Notes: generated by a model from the sequence alone, not told the origin. Shown: positions 33,773 to 45,017, counted from the stretch's first letter. The stretch: DNA of 64,000 nucleotides from Microbotryum silenes-acaulis (GCA_003665825.1 QPFY01000027.1:26129-90128); one strand, 5' to 3'. A program made the numbers and translations.

Positions 33773-36191
33773 CTATCCTGTTGGGACCACCTTGGACCTT
33801 TTCACTCCCCGGGAGTGCGAGGTGAATTTGAGAGTGGCGAGGTTCCAGTCGATCACGCACAGCGAGCCGTCATCGCGCAGCAACACGTCACGAAGCTCCC
33901 GATCCGAGTGGTCGATCCCGTACTCGTCGAAAAGACGGTAAACGTCGCTGTGGAGAACCGGATGTCCCATTAATCAGCGGCCTATAGAAGAGTTAGGTCG
34001 AGAATGCGCTTCCAGAATTGTGTAACTCACGCGACCCTCTGTCGGAGTTCCTCGTTCGATCTCTCGGACCGCGGGATCGGCCGGCCTCCGTAGTCCATAA
34101 TCAACGCGATTGTATGATCACGAGCCGATCGGAAGGTCCCGTAGTAGGAGGGTAGGAACGCACGAGCCTTCTCCGGAAGGAGGGGGAAGACGTGGTCGTA
34201 GAAGAGCGATTCGCGAATGCCAGCCTCCAGCTGGTCGGCTTCGAACAGCTTGATCACCACGGGTCGGTTGGTCGGGATCGAGCTCGATCTTGAGTCGGTC
34301 GAGTCCTCATTGCGAGCTCCTGCAGGTGAACTTCCCACTTCAGGAGCCTTTGAGCTGCCATCCCTGGATCCGCGTCTACTATTACGGCAGTGTTGGCCAC
34401 TAATTTGCCAGCGGTCACGGAGCCGAACCAGTTGGTGTGTTGGGAATGAGGGTTAGGAATGGCGCGTTCATTGGTAATCTGTTTAGAAGCGCTCGTCTGT
34501 TTAGTGAAGCCTGGCGATGCGCACCAACCGTTGTCTTCTCTCGACGGTTGGATTACACGCTCGTCAGGTACGCATGTTTAGCTTCACAGCCACTTTCGTT
34601 GCAATTAACTGACGGTTGGATTACACGCTCGTCAGTCTCTTATTGAACCTGCCTTTCCCCAGGAGTTGCGCCGCAGCGAGCACCGGTAGAGTGTTGAGTT
34701 GGACCTCGTTCAAATCGGACAAGATGACAGAGCTCTTTCTTCGCCCATAAAGCTCGCCCAGGGGGCGGGAAAGGTAATACACTAACGCGGGGGGAAGGTG
34801 GACAAGGTCATGACTGGGGTTGTGTCGAGGAGTCTTCAACGGTTGGCCCGGCTTGCTGACGACCTCGAAGCTGACGGCTTCGATATGTGTGCCCCGTTTG
34901 ACCCAATTCCCTCGATCAAATTTGTAGAGAGTTATTCGTGGCTAAACGTCAGCAAGAAATCCTTGTCAGTCACCCGCAGTGAATGTCGGGGAAGACGCCG
35001 AACGACTTCCATCCTCATCCGATGGTGATCGAGATGACTTACCGGCCACTGTTCAGCGTCGCTTAGACAGCGAGTTGCTTAGTGGTCCATACGTCATGGG
35101 CGGATGGTTCCGGAGGTCGCTTGTTTTGCGGCTCGCTTGGCTCGCTTGGCTCACTTGTTCTCTGTCCTTTGTCCTCTAGACCAGTTGGCTGTTTCCCGTC
35201 CTCTGAGCGTTCAAGTTTGGTTTGGCCGTCGACACCCAAGTCTCCACTAGAATCGTCCGTATGCTTCCCCTTACCAAAAAGGAAAGTGAGAACCTCGTCG
35301 GGCGGAGGTGGGACCTTGACGAGATAGTCTAGTATAATCGCGAGGAACAAAAGCGGAATGGATTTTGGCCGGAAATCGAATGCATATCGATCCCGATCCT
35401 CGAAGTCATTGCCGGTTTTGAAGATGGGGGTGTAGACGAGCCCAGCTTCTTGATCTTTGCTCGGGTTAACGACTGTCAGGATATCAGAAGGTGACTTAGG
35501 GATGAGCAAACTCAACTTGTCATGACCAGTCCAACTTACTCGACTCGGCCTGAATGGCAAAATGAGTGCTCATGATGATGCCGAAGCGCACCGGTACCTC
35601 GACTTTACCCGTCTTTGGGTTACGTTGAATTGCAGACTGCATCCTCCAGGCAAGCTGGAGGCCCAAAGAAAGATACAGTTAGCAATCTAGCGACCATTGA
35701 GCGAAGCACGAGTAAATGCAAGATGCTCACCTTGTTCAGCATCGCCTGCGCGCCATGGCTCCTGCCGCATGGGTCGAGCGGGATCGGCTCACCCTCGTTG
35801 AGGAAGAACTTGCACTCGTCCTCGCGGGCAAACAGGTTCGGCTGACATCCAAAGGTCAGAAAGCTCGAGTCTTCCTCAAACGATATGGTCGTGTTGGACG
35901 CCACCCCCGTTATCGTGTGCCTTAGAGCAAAGGTGATCCCGCGAGGAAAATGGGTTTGATCAGGGTCCTCGGGGCTGGACTGAAGAATGTAACGACCGCC
36001 GTTCGACTTGTTGACGTCCTCGCCAAGCTGGGCATGATACTTTGCAGCACAAACATGACGAGGGGGTCAAGTAACCGTGTACGCAGCTCGTGCACGCTGA
36101 CTGTGCACTCGGGTGAGTTCGTACAGAAGAGTCGTGTTCCCCCCATATGTGTCATTCGTATATGGTCATAATGGGTTGTCCCGTCCTTCAT
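33773..36191 (-). pseudogene. Kinase-fold family paralogue, copy 2, interrupted by a solo LTR
   Basis: Parallel to copy 1 along its length, with the same exon pattern at the 3' end (last exon 33947-33773, 175 nt as in copy 1; the preceding exon ends at 34,031). It retains YGIDHSDRELRDVL and VIDWNLA. Two lesions are visible. A 215-bp copia solo LTR sits within the Gly loop, between LLGKGRF and GSVTAGK. A 1-nt loss near 36,045 (CAAAG where copy 1 implies one more base) shifts the frame in the N-terminal region. Otherwise similarity to copy 1 is clear, so inactivation seems fairly recent. Confidence 0.75.
34430..34644 (+). repeat. Solo copia LTR with 5-bp target duplication
   Basis: 215 bp, nearly identical to the element B LTR, flanked by GAACC at 34,425-34,429 and 34,645-34,649. 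Left by LTR-LTR recombination. It fixes the LTR ends as AGTTGG... and ...CTTATT. Confidence 0.92.
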
Positions 36192-36354
36192 CTGATTATT
36201 GTTCCTATTATGGTACTTGGGATTGAGCCTAGCGGCGTGTCATTCACTCCTTAGTCGCTCAATCTCCCTACTTTACTAGTCTCTAATCTCTCTCCTTATT
36301 AGCTTTACGCTTCACTTTCTACCCTTCCGCGAGTCTGTCCCTTAGTCTCTGGCC

Positions 36355-36474
36355 ACTCTGTTCTCGTCCCTGTTCATTGGACTGAGTCGTGGTCATCATC
36401 AGGTCAGCTCTTTGGAATCTTACCTTACTCTGTTCTCGTCCCTGTTCATTGGACTGAGTCGTGGTCATCATCAG
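36355..36474. repeat. 48-bp direct repeat, period 72 bp
   Basis: 36,355-36,402 and 36,427-36,474 are identical or nearly so, each starting ACTCTGTTCTCGTCC and ending CATCATCAG. Non-coding. Confidence 0.8.
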
Positions 36475-36712
36475 TTACCACTCGAGAACATTTCTGCGAC
36501 AATATGCATCTTCAGTTCCCTCTTTATGGGGCTGACACCGGTTGAAGCAAGATGTATTCCCCATGCCTTGCCCGGCACCTGCGAGGCCGGAGAGCGATCT
36601 CGTGCCTCTCAACTTGGCGCCGGCGGCTCTCTCGCACTGGAATGCCGCGCTTCCCGCTTTCCGTCGGCGTCGGCATGTCCAGCCTTGGCGCGCGTTCAGT
36701 TTTCCCCCGACA

Positions 36713-36838
36713 GTCAGACGGTCAGGGGCGTCCGTGAGGATGGCAATAAGTTGGATCGGTCTGGCATCACAGAGTTGCGGGATGCAACCGCTGCAAGTGG
36801 GATGCCCGATGCCCGACTTCATAGGAAATTTCGAGTAG
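36713..36838 (-). repeat. R1 repeat, 3' half, inverted
   Basis: Matches 14,072-14,193 in reverse. It ends inward at TTTCGAG (36,829-36,835), exactly where the uninterrupted copy continues into the part found at 44,084. Confidence 0.8.
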
Positions 36839-37883
36839 AGTGATGTGCTGTGTCGTGTTTGAAAGCACGTGACTCTCTAGCTGCAGGAGCGTCCACAATC
36901 CTCGATATCCATACCATCATCTCCAGAGGAGTGAAAGGGTAATCATCCAGAATGTGCATGAGTACTGCGACTCGGCTGAGTGCGGGGGAATAGGTCCGCA
37001 CATGAAATTTGCAGTCGGCACATGAGAATTTCAAGCGTTTCCTGCGGTTGTGGGCGCCGGGCGGGGTCGATTGCGCGTGCGAAGCATCAGCGCGTTATCG
37101 CACCTCGCATCTTGAACATCGTTGACCACGCGCAAACTCGCCCTGGCTGCTCGTCCGCACGCCTCCAGACCATCACATCACAACAAGGATCACCCTATCG
37201 GTGAGAGCTCCTGCACATCCCATGCCGAGGCCCCTCGTCCCCCTGCTCAGAGCGCCGTGATAGCGCGACGAAGACCCACGTCAGCGACGCGTCATCCACT
37301 TCGGTCCAAACCGGCTTCTTCAGGTACAGGACGAGCCCGTGATCTCGTACGTGTATCTTCATGTATTAATTCACGGTCTGATGTTTTCAATGCCTCATCG
37401 AACCTCGTCTCTACGGGGGTACCGAGCACCAACGCCGCCCAGGATCTTGACCGAGGCCGACTCGAGTCAGCTCAAGCCGAGCTCGGGTTGTCACGTTCTT
37501 CGTCCAACCTGGGTCGTAGCTCGTACGTAGTATGTTGTGAGCTTACAAAGTTGGATGGGGCGATGTAGGTTAGTAGTATCTCTGACCTGGACGAACGAAC
37601 TGACATACTTGGCTATCGTCTAGCAGCGGACAACGACGATTACGAGGCACATGTTGGTGATGACGCTGGTGGGGAATTCTTTTGGTGGCAATGAAAGAGG
37701 TCTGTCAAAGGTACGCTCGGTAGCGTGATTGACCGATCGACTCACGGCTCTCTGTTCTACTGAACCAAATGCTCCACCCGCGCTACGGCTTTACTGGAGC
37801 TCGTGAGTTTCGGTTCGAGGGACGTCTCGCTTCTGACGTCTCTCTTCATCAGCGGAGTGAGCCGAGCAAGGTCCCATGTCCTC

Positions 37884-38480
37884 TCACTCGACCACCTTCC
37901 GCGTCCCAGCCTTTGCCGACGACCAGCTTCCGAGGGCATGGTCATCCTTCGTCGATGCGCGCCTTGTCCCAGCTGGACGAAGCGAGCCCTCGACGTTCGA
38001 TGCGGCATGCCGGTCCTTCGACGAGTCAGGGCTCTGCGCTTTCTGAGAAAGGCGCCGCAATTCCTGCTTAAGCTGGGTCAAGAAGGCCGATGATGGCGAG
38101 AACGAGAGCAAGGACGACGGCAGTGAGGCCGAGGATCGCAAGGCGAACGGCACCTCGACCAACCCTCGATAGTCCAAGGTGTCGTGGAACTAATTATCGA
38201 AGTGTTTTGTATTTGCGGCTTGTACGTGTGCGGTGATGGTGATCAGCGAAATATGACTTGGCGTTGACATTGCAAAGCGTATGCAAAGGACCTGAAGGAG
38301 CTATGACGATCACGCACTGCGGGCGCAACTGGCCGGTTTCCACAGGCGACGAACTGGGAGCATGCGATGAGAACTCTATAAGAGCAAGGGTTCGACTCCA
38401 TTCAGTATCACCATAAGTAGTCTAATAATTGATTAGGTGCTGGTTTGCTGTTGTAATGCGAATAGGCATCTTTTTTCGCT
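37884..38480 (+). pseudogene. Duplicated 3' end of the disordered-protein gene plus its 3' flank
   Basis: Closely matches about 13,140-13,735: first the coding end (SFRGHGHPSSMRALSQLDEA), then the stop region and ~290 nt of downstream DNA. A 1-nt loss and a substitution (GCTTAAGC against GCTTTGAGC) create a stop and frameshift, so it cannot encode the original C-terminus. It has no 5' part or promoter of its own and retains no poly-A, so DNA-level copying, not retroposition, is likely. Confidence 0.85.
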
Positions 38481-38694
38481 CCTCTGGGTCGCGTACGCGG
38501 GGACATTTGCCGCCGCCGGCCCGTACGCGGCCATATCCCCCAGACGAGGCCAGAGAGACTAGGTACGAAAGTTTCTCCGATCAATATCATAAACTAGATC
38601 GCAATTCCTGGCAGATTCGACGGTTCGTCACCTCATCTTCACAGGGCGGGCAACGCTCAGAGGACCGAGCTCCAAGCTCCACGGAGAAGCGCAG

Positions 38695-38703
38695 CATATA
38701 AAG
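38695..38703 (+). promoter_or_regulatory. TATA-like box upstream of the protease-recombinase gene
   Basis: CATATAAAG, about 165 nt before the ATG at 38,868, followed by a CT-rich tract (38,718-38,756) as is common near fungal transcription starts. Confidence 0.4.
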
Positions 38704-38867
38704 TTCGGGCGCCAAAATGCCTCCTCTCGTCCTCCTCTCGCTCTCCTCTCGTTCACCTGGTGCGCATCGCCCTCCACTGTCACCAAACTACCTCGAACCC
38801 TTGCACGCCTCCAACAACCCGCCGCCACATCGATCGACCTGCCCGCGATCCGTCGACGCGATCGCCA

Positions 38868-41800
38868 ATGATGGCTACTGGTGTCCCGCCTCCGTCATCG
38901 GTGCGACCGGTGGGACTCCCCAACTTTGAGCGATCCTGCTGGGCGAACTCGTTGCTGCAGTTCCTCCGCGTAGACCCGGATTGGGTTCGCAGTGTGCGAG
39001 AACTTGCACGGGCCAGAGCCGACGAGTTGGAGACTGCGAGCGGTAGGGTTCTCCGCTCCTGGTGCTAAGTGGGGCGACCAACGCGCCCGATCGCTCCACT
39101 GACTTTTCGACCGTCGGACTCGTTCGGACCTGCAGACGGGCCCATGGCGGCTCTCGAGGGGATGCGCATGGTCCTTGATGGAGATGCGGCTGGCGTTGTA
39201 CCGTTCCGTCGATTCCTCTCCGGTGAGTCGCACGCGATCGGGCGACCCGGGAGCCTCGGTCACCTCGCCGCGCTAGCGCACTGACCCCTCTCCCCCCCCC
39301 ACACGACGCGTCGTCCATCCCCACCCGCAACAGGCGCAATGACTGCGACCGGCGGGCAACCCATCGCGGCCGGCGATGCCGACCCCATTGATGCGCTCGA
39401 CGCGCTCGTGCGAGAATTTCCGGAGCTGGCCCTCCCCGTCGAACGAAGTGCGAGCCTGCTTGCCCTGCATCGAGGCGCGGAACCCCGAGCTCGCCGCCAA
39501 GCTCCGACGACGACAGGAGCGCCTCGGCAGCTGTGTGGACGGCCCAGTCCAATTATTTGAGGGGTACCACCACCCCTTGGTCGCGCGCTCGACCCCAAGT
39601 CCTGGCGGATCTACCGGAATGCACCCACCAAAGGTACGTCGTGAGCGGGACCTTGCTTCTCGTGTGGCACCGCAACTGGCCCTCCGACCGACCACCGCAT
39701 TGCGACCCCCGTCAGGTGTTGCTTCCGGGAAGGACTTGCCCACGTCGAGGCAAAGCTCGCTCGCGGAACCTCGCCCATCATCGTCTGCCTTGGTCGAGCC
39801 CCCGGATTCGTCGGCGACCGGTTCAAGACGATTCCCCTCCCTTGCCCGACCCCCATCGCGGTCGCGCCGGCCCTCGACGCCCGAGGCGAGGATGCGTCGA
39901 CAACGCCCCCGGTGCAGTCGGCGCACCTCATGAGCCTCCTGCTCTACCATCCGACCCGTTCCCACTACACCTGCGTCGTGCGATCAGGGGACCGCTGGTT
40001 CCACGTCGACGACTCGAACGTCGAAGAGGTCACCCAGCCGTATTCGTGTCACTCGATGGACATCCTGCGACTCTATTCGCGCGAACCCGTGCGTACCATG
40101 GTCCAATAGCGCCGTGGGGGGGTCGAGCATCGCTGCGTGATCTGATCCTCGAAATTTCGACTTCCATAGGCCGGCGAACTCTTCCACCTCGACCGTCCGT
40201 TCGCTCCCACACTTGCTCCAGCCCGCCCGTCCCCAATTGGCTCTCGCGCCCTCGCTGGCTTGGAAGAGCCAGACTCCGTCGCCGTGGATCATGAACAGGA
40301 GGGGCTGTCGGAGGCAGGCGACGAAAGCGTCTGGACTCGCGGACTGTCGGCGACGCTTACCGACATCATCGGCAGGACGGTGCGGCCCCTCTCGGCCATC
40401 GACGAGCTCCCGATCGGCGGCATCCTGCACCACTTTCTCGTCACGGCCTTCGAAGGGCAAGACATGGAGACCGAAGTTCAGCGCATCGTCGCTCTGATGC
40501 GGGAGTCCCTGTCGACGATCGGGGTCGTCGAAGGGGAGCTCCACGAGGACGGGGTCGGGGTCGTCGTCGCGATCGTCGCTACTCGACTCGGGGGCGCCCG
40601 CGCCTGGTCGGCAATGCGTTTCGACCGCAATGGAGCCTCACCGGCGATGCAGGCCAGTTCGCAGGGGAAGGCGCACGCGGGCAAGGTCACGCAGGTCCGG
40701 CTCGAGGTTCACCCGACAGGTCCGAACGGCGTAGCTGCCCCGAACGCGGCGCAACCGGCGACTCTCGCGGCGCCGCTCTCGCGCGCCTAGAGGACCACGC
40801 TCGACCGCGAGCTCTACGCCCTCCGCGAGATGCGCGGCGTTGACCCCTCGCGTGCGCGCTCCGCGCTCGCGCTGTGGCACGGCACCCCGGACGTAGATCG
40901 GTTTTCTCTACGGGTCCAGGACCTCCTCTTCGCCTCCGGCCGGCTCGACCCTTTGACGCGCACTCTACTCGAGCGACCGCATTCAGCCTACGTCAACGCC
41001 GCGGAGGCGTACTGTCGAGGCTTCCAGTCGAATGGTGTCAAAGGGTCGATTTGGCTCTACGGACTCGGGGGCTCGATGATCGACGAGCCCACGGTCCTCG
41101 CGCTCGATGGGATCGGCCCGGTGCTGCTGCTGCACTGTCGCGTCGCGCAGCATCGGGCGCACCACGTCGTCCTACCCGTGGTGGCGAGCCAGTCGGGCGA
41201 GCCGCCCGCGGCCGCGTCGATCGCTCGACTCGTTCGTGAAGCGATCCGAGGCCTCGGCTACGCGGCGACCTTTGATCGCGTCGACGAGCCGCTTCTCGTC
41301 GAGTCGGCCCCGCCGCTCTTGCACCGACTCAACGGTCGCCCGAACCTCTATGTCATCGACCGCCACGTCACGCCCGTGGTCGAGCGAGCCATTCGTCGCC
41401 AAGCGAGGGGCCAGAAGCTCGAGTTCTCGTTTGGGCCAGGTCGTACTACCGCCGGTACCGAGGGTCGATCCGCACCCACCCCACAAAATGTCCTCTTGTG
41501 GGCGCGACTATCGGACGAGGACGCCAAGACGGCCGACTCCCGGGAGATCATCCTCAAGCAGTTGCTCGAAATGGTCGAAGCCTCGACCGAGTTGGGGGGA
41601 CCCGTGTTCCCAGCGGTGCTAAACCTCGACATCGTCTTTGAATTTGCTTCCAGCTTTCGTCACCCGCTGGCCACGCGCAAGGCCTATCGGCACGTCCTCG
41701 ACATCATCGCCTCGAGACCGACGACGATTCTGATGGCGAACCTCGACCGGCTGTCGCGTCGCGCCGCGGAGATCGAGACCGCGCTGGACAAGTTTGAGGA

Positions 41801-43587
41801 GCTAGGTGCGCGCTTCGCCGTGCCGACCTGCTCTCTGCTGCCCGAGAACCCGGCTGCTGGCGCGGACGTGGCTGCGAGCGATCCCTCGTCGGCGTCTTTG
41901 GGGTCATCCACGAGCTCGGCCTGGACCTGGTTCGACAGAGAAATGTTCGCCGACGACGGCCGTCGTCAGCTCGAGCACTCGCTGGCGTTGTCCGCCGAAC
42001 AAGGATTCTATTCGTCCTCGACCGTGGTCGTCGACAGCGCCCTCGCAACCGCCAACGTCGCGCTCGACGCCGGGCGTCACCACCAGGTCATCGAGTTGCG
42101 CAGCGCGCTCGCCGACTACGCCGCACGACACGGTCTCGACAAGGTCGTCACCTTCGCTCGCTCCTCGACAAACCACCTGTCGGAAGGCTCGCGGATGCGA
42201 CAAAAGGCGTTCTTAGGCTTACTGAAGCCTCGGGCACTCGCGGGCACCCACATCGAGCTCGCCGAGTCCGCCGAGTCCGCCGTTCTGCAGCGGGAGCTCC
42301 GCTCGAGAGGAATCTCGCAGGCACTCGTGTTTGTTGTCTCCGTCGACCGCGCCCTCCGCCATCCCGAGCACTACGACGCGCTCGCGCGAATGGCCGGGGA
42401 GCAGGGGTTACACGTCGTCGCCATGGTGTGGCCCGCCGACTGCGCGTCCGAGTTGGCGGGGCAAATGGTCACTGCTCAGGGGTCCACCGGGTGAGCTCGA
42501 TACTTGGGCGAAAGGGCGCGTAGCCCAGCCGGTGGGAATCCCACCACTGACACAGCAAACTACGGGGTGACTTTTGCTCGACAGGTTGTTCTACCCGCCC
42601 GCGACGTGCGCTTGGTTCGGCGGACTTTTGCCGCGTCTCCAGGCGGGCCTGAGCCGCCCGACGATCCTCCCCGCGGTCCTCATCAGCCCAACTTTGACCC
42701 CCGCGCCCATGTTACAACGCCGTGTCCAGGCCGGCAAAAGCTTCACTCAAGGCTTCAACGCATCGTCGCATCGCCTCGAGTCAAACAAGGTCGTCCCGGG
42801 GAGCTTGATGGAGGTGTCTCTGAGCTCGGACGAGTCGACTGCGGAATGGATCAAGACGATCCAAAGATGGTTGCTTGCGCAACTCGAATGCGCGACCCTC
42901 AACCTCACCTGTTTCGAAGGTTTGGGTTCCTACATCTGCGCTTGCTCGGCGTCGCCGGCCCCTACCTCCCATCCGAGCGAATGCACGTGCGGCTGTCCTC
43001 TTTGCGCGGGTCTGCGCGCCGCGACGTGCTCGTACCACACCGCGGGCGACCCGGAGGAGCGTAGGTATCTCGACTGGTGCACGTGCACGTGCACCGACCA
43101 CCCCTCCCACCTCGAGCAAGCGGGGTATGCTCGTACGTCGAAGGAGCGCGCGTACCAACGACGCAAGTCACCCCCGACCGACGCCACCACTAGCGTCATC
43201 GTCGGTACATGCGCCATCTGTTTGGGGCCGGTCCGGGTCGATCCGCCCAAAAAGGTCTCGCGCAAGATCATTTATTGCACTGAGGAGTGTCGTAAAAGCG
43301 CCTCCAACAAACGACAAGCCGGGATGTGTCGCAAGCGCGTGGACGGCCAAGAGTGCGGCAAGATCGCCGCATGGAACGGTGTGCCGGATTTCTGCTCGGA
43401 GCATCAAGATTTGTCGGATATCGACCTGGCGCAACGCCCCGATCTCGACAGGTGCGGTTTTGTTCGTTCGGAAAGTGTTTCTCATGGGAACGCGAAGAAG
43501 AAGACGGGTCCTTGCATGAAGGTGAAGAAGAAGACATTGAGGAGCTGCGAGGCGTGTCATCGTTGGATTTCGTGCGACGTAAAGTAG
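38868..43587 (+). CDS. Ubiquitin-specific protease fused to two serine-recombinase-like domains and a Cys-rich tail
   Basis: Eight exons close one 1,375-aa frame: 38868-39042, 39136-39222, 39334-39447, 39531-39633, 39716-40100, 40170-40730, 40791-42490 and 42585-43587. Residues 1-288 resemble a USP (C19): Cys box GLPNFERSCWANSLLQFL (Cys24), a PIIVCLGR strand, and His box HYTCVVRSGDRWFHVDDS (His243). Residues 289-700 are unrecognised. About residues 709-825 match the resolvase fold: VLLWARLSDED (Arg714, Ser716 as R-x-S) and ILMANLDRLSRR (D-R-x-x-R, Arg795/Arg798). About residues 927-1020 repeat the pattern: TFARSST (Arg932, Ser934) and FVVSVDRALRH (Arg995/Arg998). The tail (1043-1375) has many Cys pairs, suggesting zinc binding. 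The TAG at 40,788-40,790 is the 3' end of a 60-nt intron. The exon 3/4 and 6/7 joins are least certain. Confidence 0.65.
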
Positions 43588-44083
43588 AGGGTCGCGGGGG
43601 TGACCATTTGGGTGCATGCACCGTGGGTGAACACCTTGTGCAGATGATTTGTTGTAGTGACCACTTGAATCAAAGATGATTTTTGTGGGGGGCGTCTCGT
43701 TGGCAACCCTTCGTAACAGGGCAGTGAATTCCAGGAGCCAGGGTCTGGGCGTCCGCAGTTGCTTTGTATGAGCTAGAACCCTAGAACAGCGAAGACAAAG
43801 TTACTCTGACACTGCAGTGTGACCCCACCCAGGCTCGGAGACCTGGCCATCGGATTCGCGGATTCGCACCCGAACACCTTCGGGCGCGGGCCCGTTTGAC
43901 CGGGGTCGGGGCTTTCCCTACTTTCCACTGCCGCCTACACCCTTTGCGCACCTGGGCCCGCAACTTTGCAGTTGAGCCCGGGCCGGAAGTTGAGCAACCG
44001 CACGTACTACATCCAGGGAGTACCTCAGCATCAGCAACATCCCGATGTCTGCCCGATGCCGAGTTCCTGGAAACCGGAATCTA

Positions 44084-44229
44084 AAATTTTATAACCCGTA
44101 GGTTACCTTTTCTGACTGCATGTTGTCATCCTTGTGCAGGGGCCCTGTTTGAGGTGGGTGGGTGCTAGAGGGTGAGTTCGAGCCGAACCGTGCGAAATGA
44201 CCCCCATCGAATGCGTTTATTCGACGTAC

Positions 44230-44235
<6 letters not shown>
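44084..44235 (-). repeat. R1 repeat, 5' half, inverted
   Basis: Matches 13,914-14,070 in reverse, with one GGGT unit fewer in the microsatellite. Its inward end is at the right boundary of the 7.2-kb segment. Confidence 0.85.
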
Positions 44236-44261
<26 letters not shown>

Positions 44262-45017
44262 ATGTTAGCCAGGCCACCAAAGTGGCCGGCGATCAAGCAC
44301 CACGCTGCTCTCTCCTGCCTTCCTCGAGGCGCGACCAAGGAGAAAGCGCGCTTGTGGTGAAATACGGAGCGTCGTCCAGTTTGGAGGCCGCCCTGGGGGA
44401 CTTTGCTGGCCGGTACGATGCATGGGTGTACACAACCTATTCTCGCACTTCATTTCTGGCGATTTTTGTTTTGGAAAACCCCGAGTTGCACTGTACTGTA
44501 CATACATTCGTATTGATCTGTTATATAGTGACTACAGCAGTCCCGGTCGACAAGTGGGTTCAGCCCACAGGGACACCGAGACGCCAAAGAGGTCTCCGGA
44601 CGAGCCCCTTTTTTTTGCAATTTCTCTCTCCCAAAGCTGATGCATCGCACCACTTGATGTCCGGATCCAGTTTGGTGCTGAGCTCGTGTCTTCGGATAGA
44701 TGACCTGCTTTCGTCGTGGTGGTACGACGTTCGCAGCCGAGTTGTATGCCCATTACTTCCGACCCTAATGCAACGGGTGCCGTCACGAGGCCTGGACAAT
44801 CCCTCCTTTCATGTCTACTATCCTCTCCTTGTTGGCTTTCACGGCGAAGCGTGCATCATATGCCCTTGAACACGGGAGAGCTGTATGCTTTGGATGCTTG
44901 ATGGACAACCTCGATACTAAAGTCCTGGTGAAATTTTGTGCAAAATGCACATGCGTACAACTGCAACACACGTCACAAACAGTGCTAGCCTTCTGAAAGC
45001 TCAGAGCGTAAAGGTTC
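44236..45017. other. Intergenic stretch with no supported gene
   Basis: A 195-codon plus-strand frame (44,282-44,869) exists but has no family features, and its composition is unlike the neighbouring genes. Nothing else was seen. Confidence 0.4.

Larger units (their letters stand above)
36839..44083. mobile_element. Candidate 7.2-kb mobile element separating two halves of R1
   Basis: The two R1 halves at 36,713-36,838 and 44,084-44,235 share orientation and order, and together equal one complete R1. The segment between them is thus best read as an insertion; the copy at 13,914 represents the empty site. The left boundary reads TTTCGAG/TAGAGTGATG and the right one GGAATCTA/AAATTTTATAACC, ambiguous by a few A/T bases. 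A 4-bp TAGA...TCTA inverted match is the only terminal symmetry seen, and there is no obvious target duplication. Inside lie a copied fragment of another gene (37,884-38,480) and the ubiquitin-protease/recombinase gene. 36,839-37,880 holds no recognised gene; a 148-codon frame at 37,122-37,568 is Ser/Arg-rich and unassigned. Confidence 0.6.

Noticed and set aside
36192..36712. Possible small genes left of R1
   Set aside because: Only short frames; part is a 72-bp-period direct repeat, so no gene is supportable.
40788..40790. In-frame TAG in the protease-recombinase gene as a nonsense mutation
   Set aside because: It is the last three bases of a 60-nt GTAGCT...CTAG intron that keeps the frame, so a lesion is not required, though cDNA would settle it.
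44282..44869. 195-codon plus-strand frame
   Set aside because: No motif, unlike local codon use, and no splice or promoter support.
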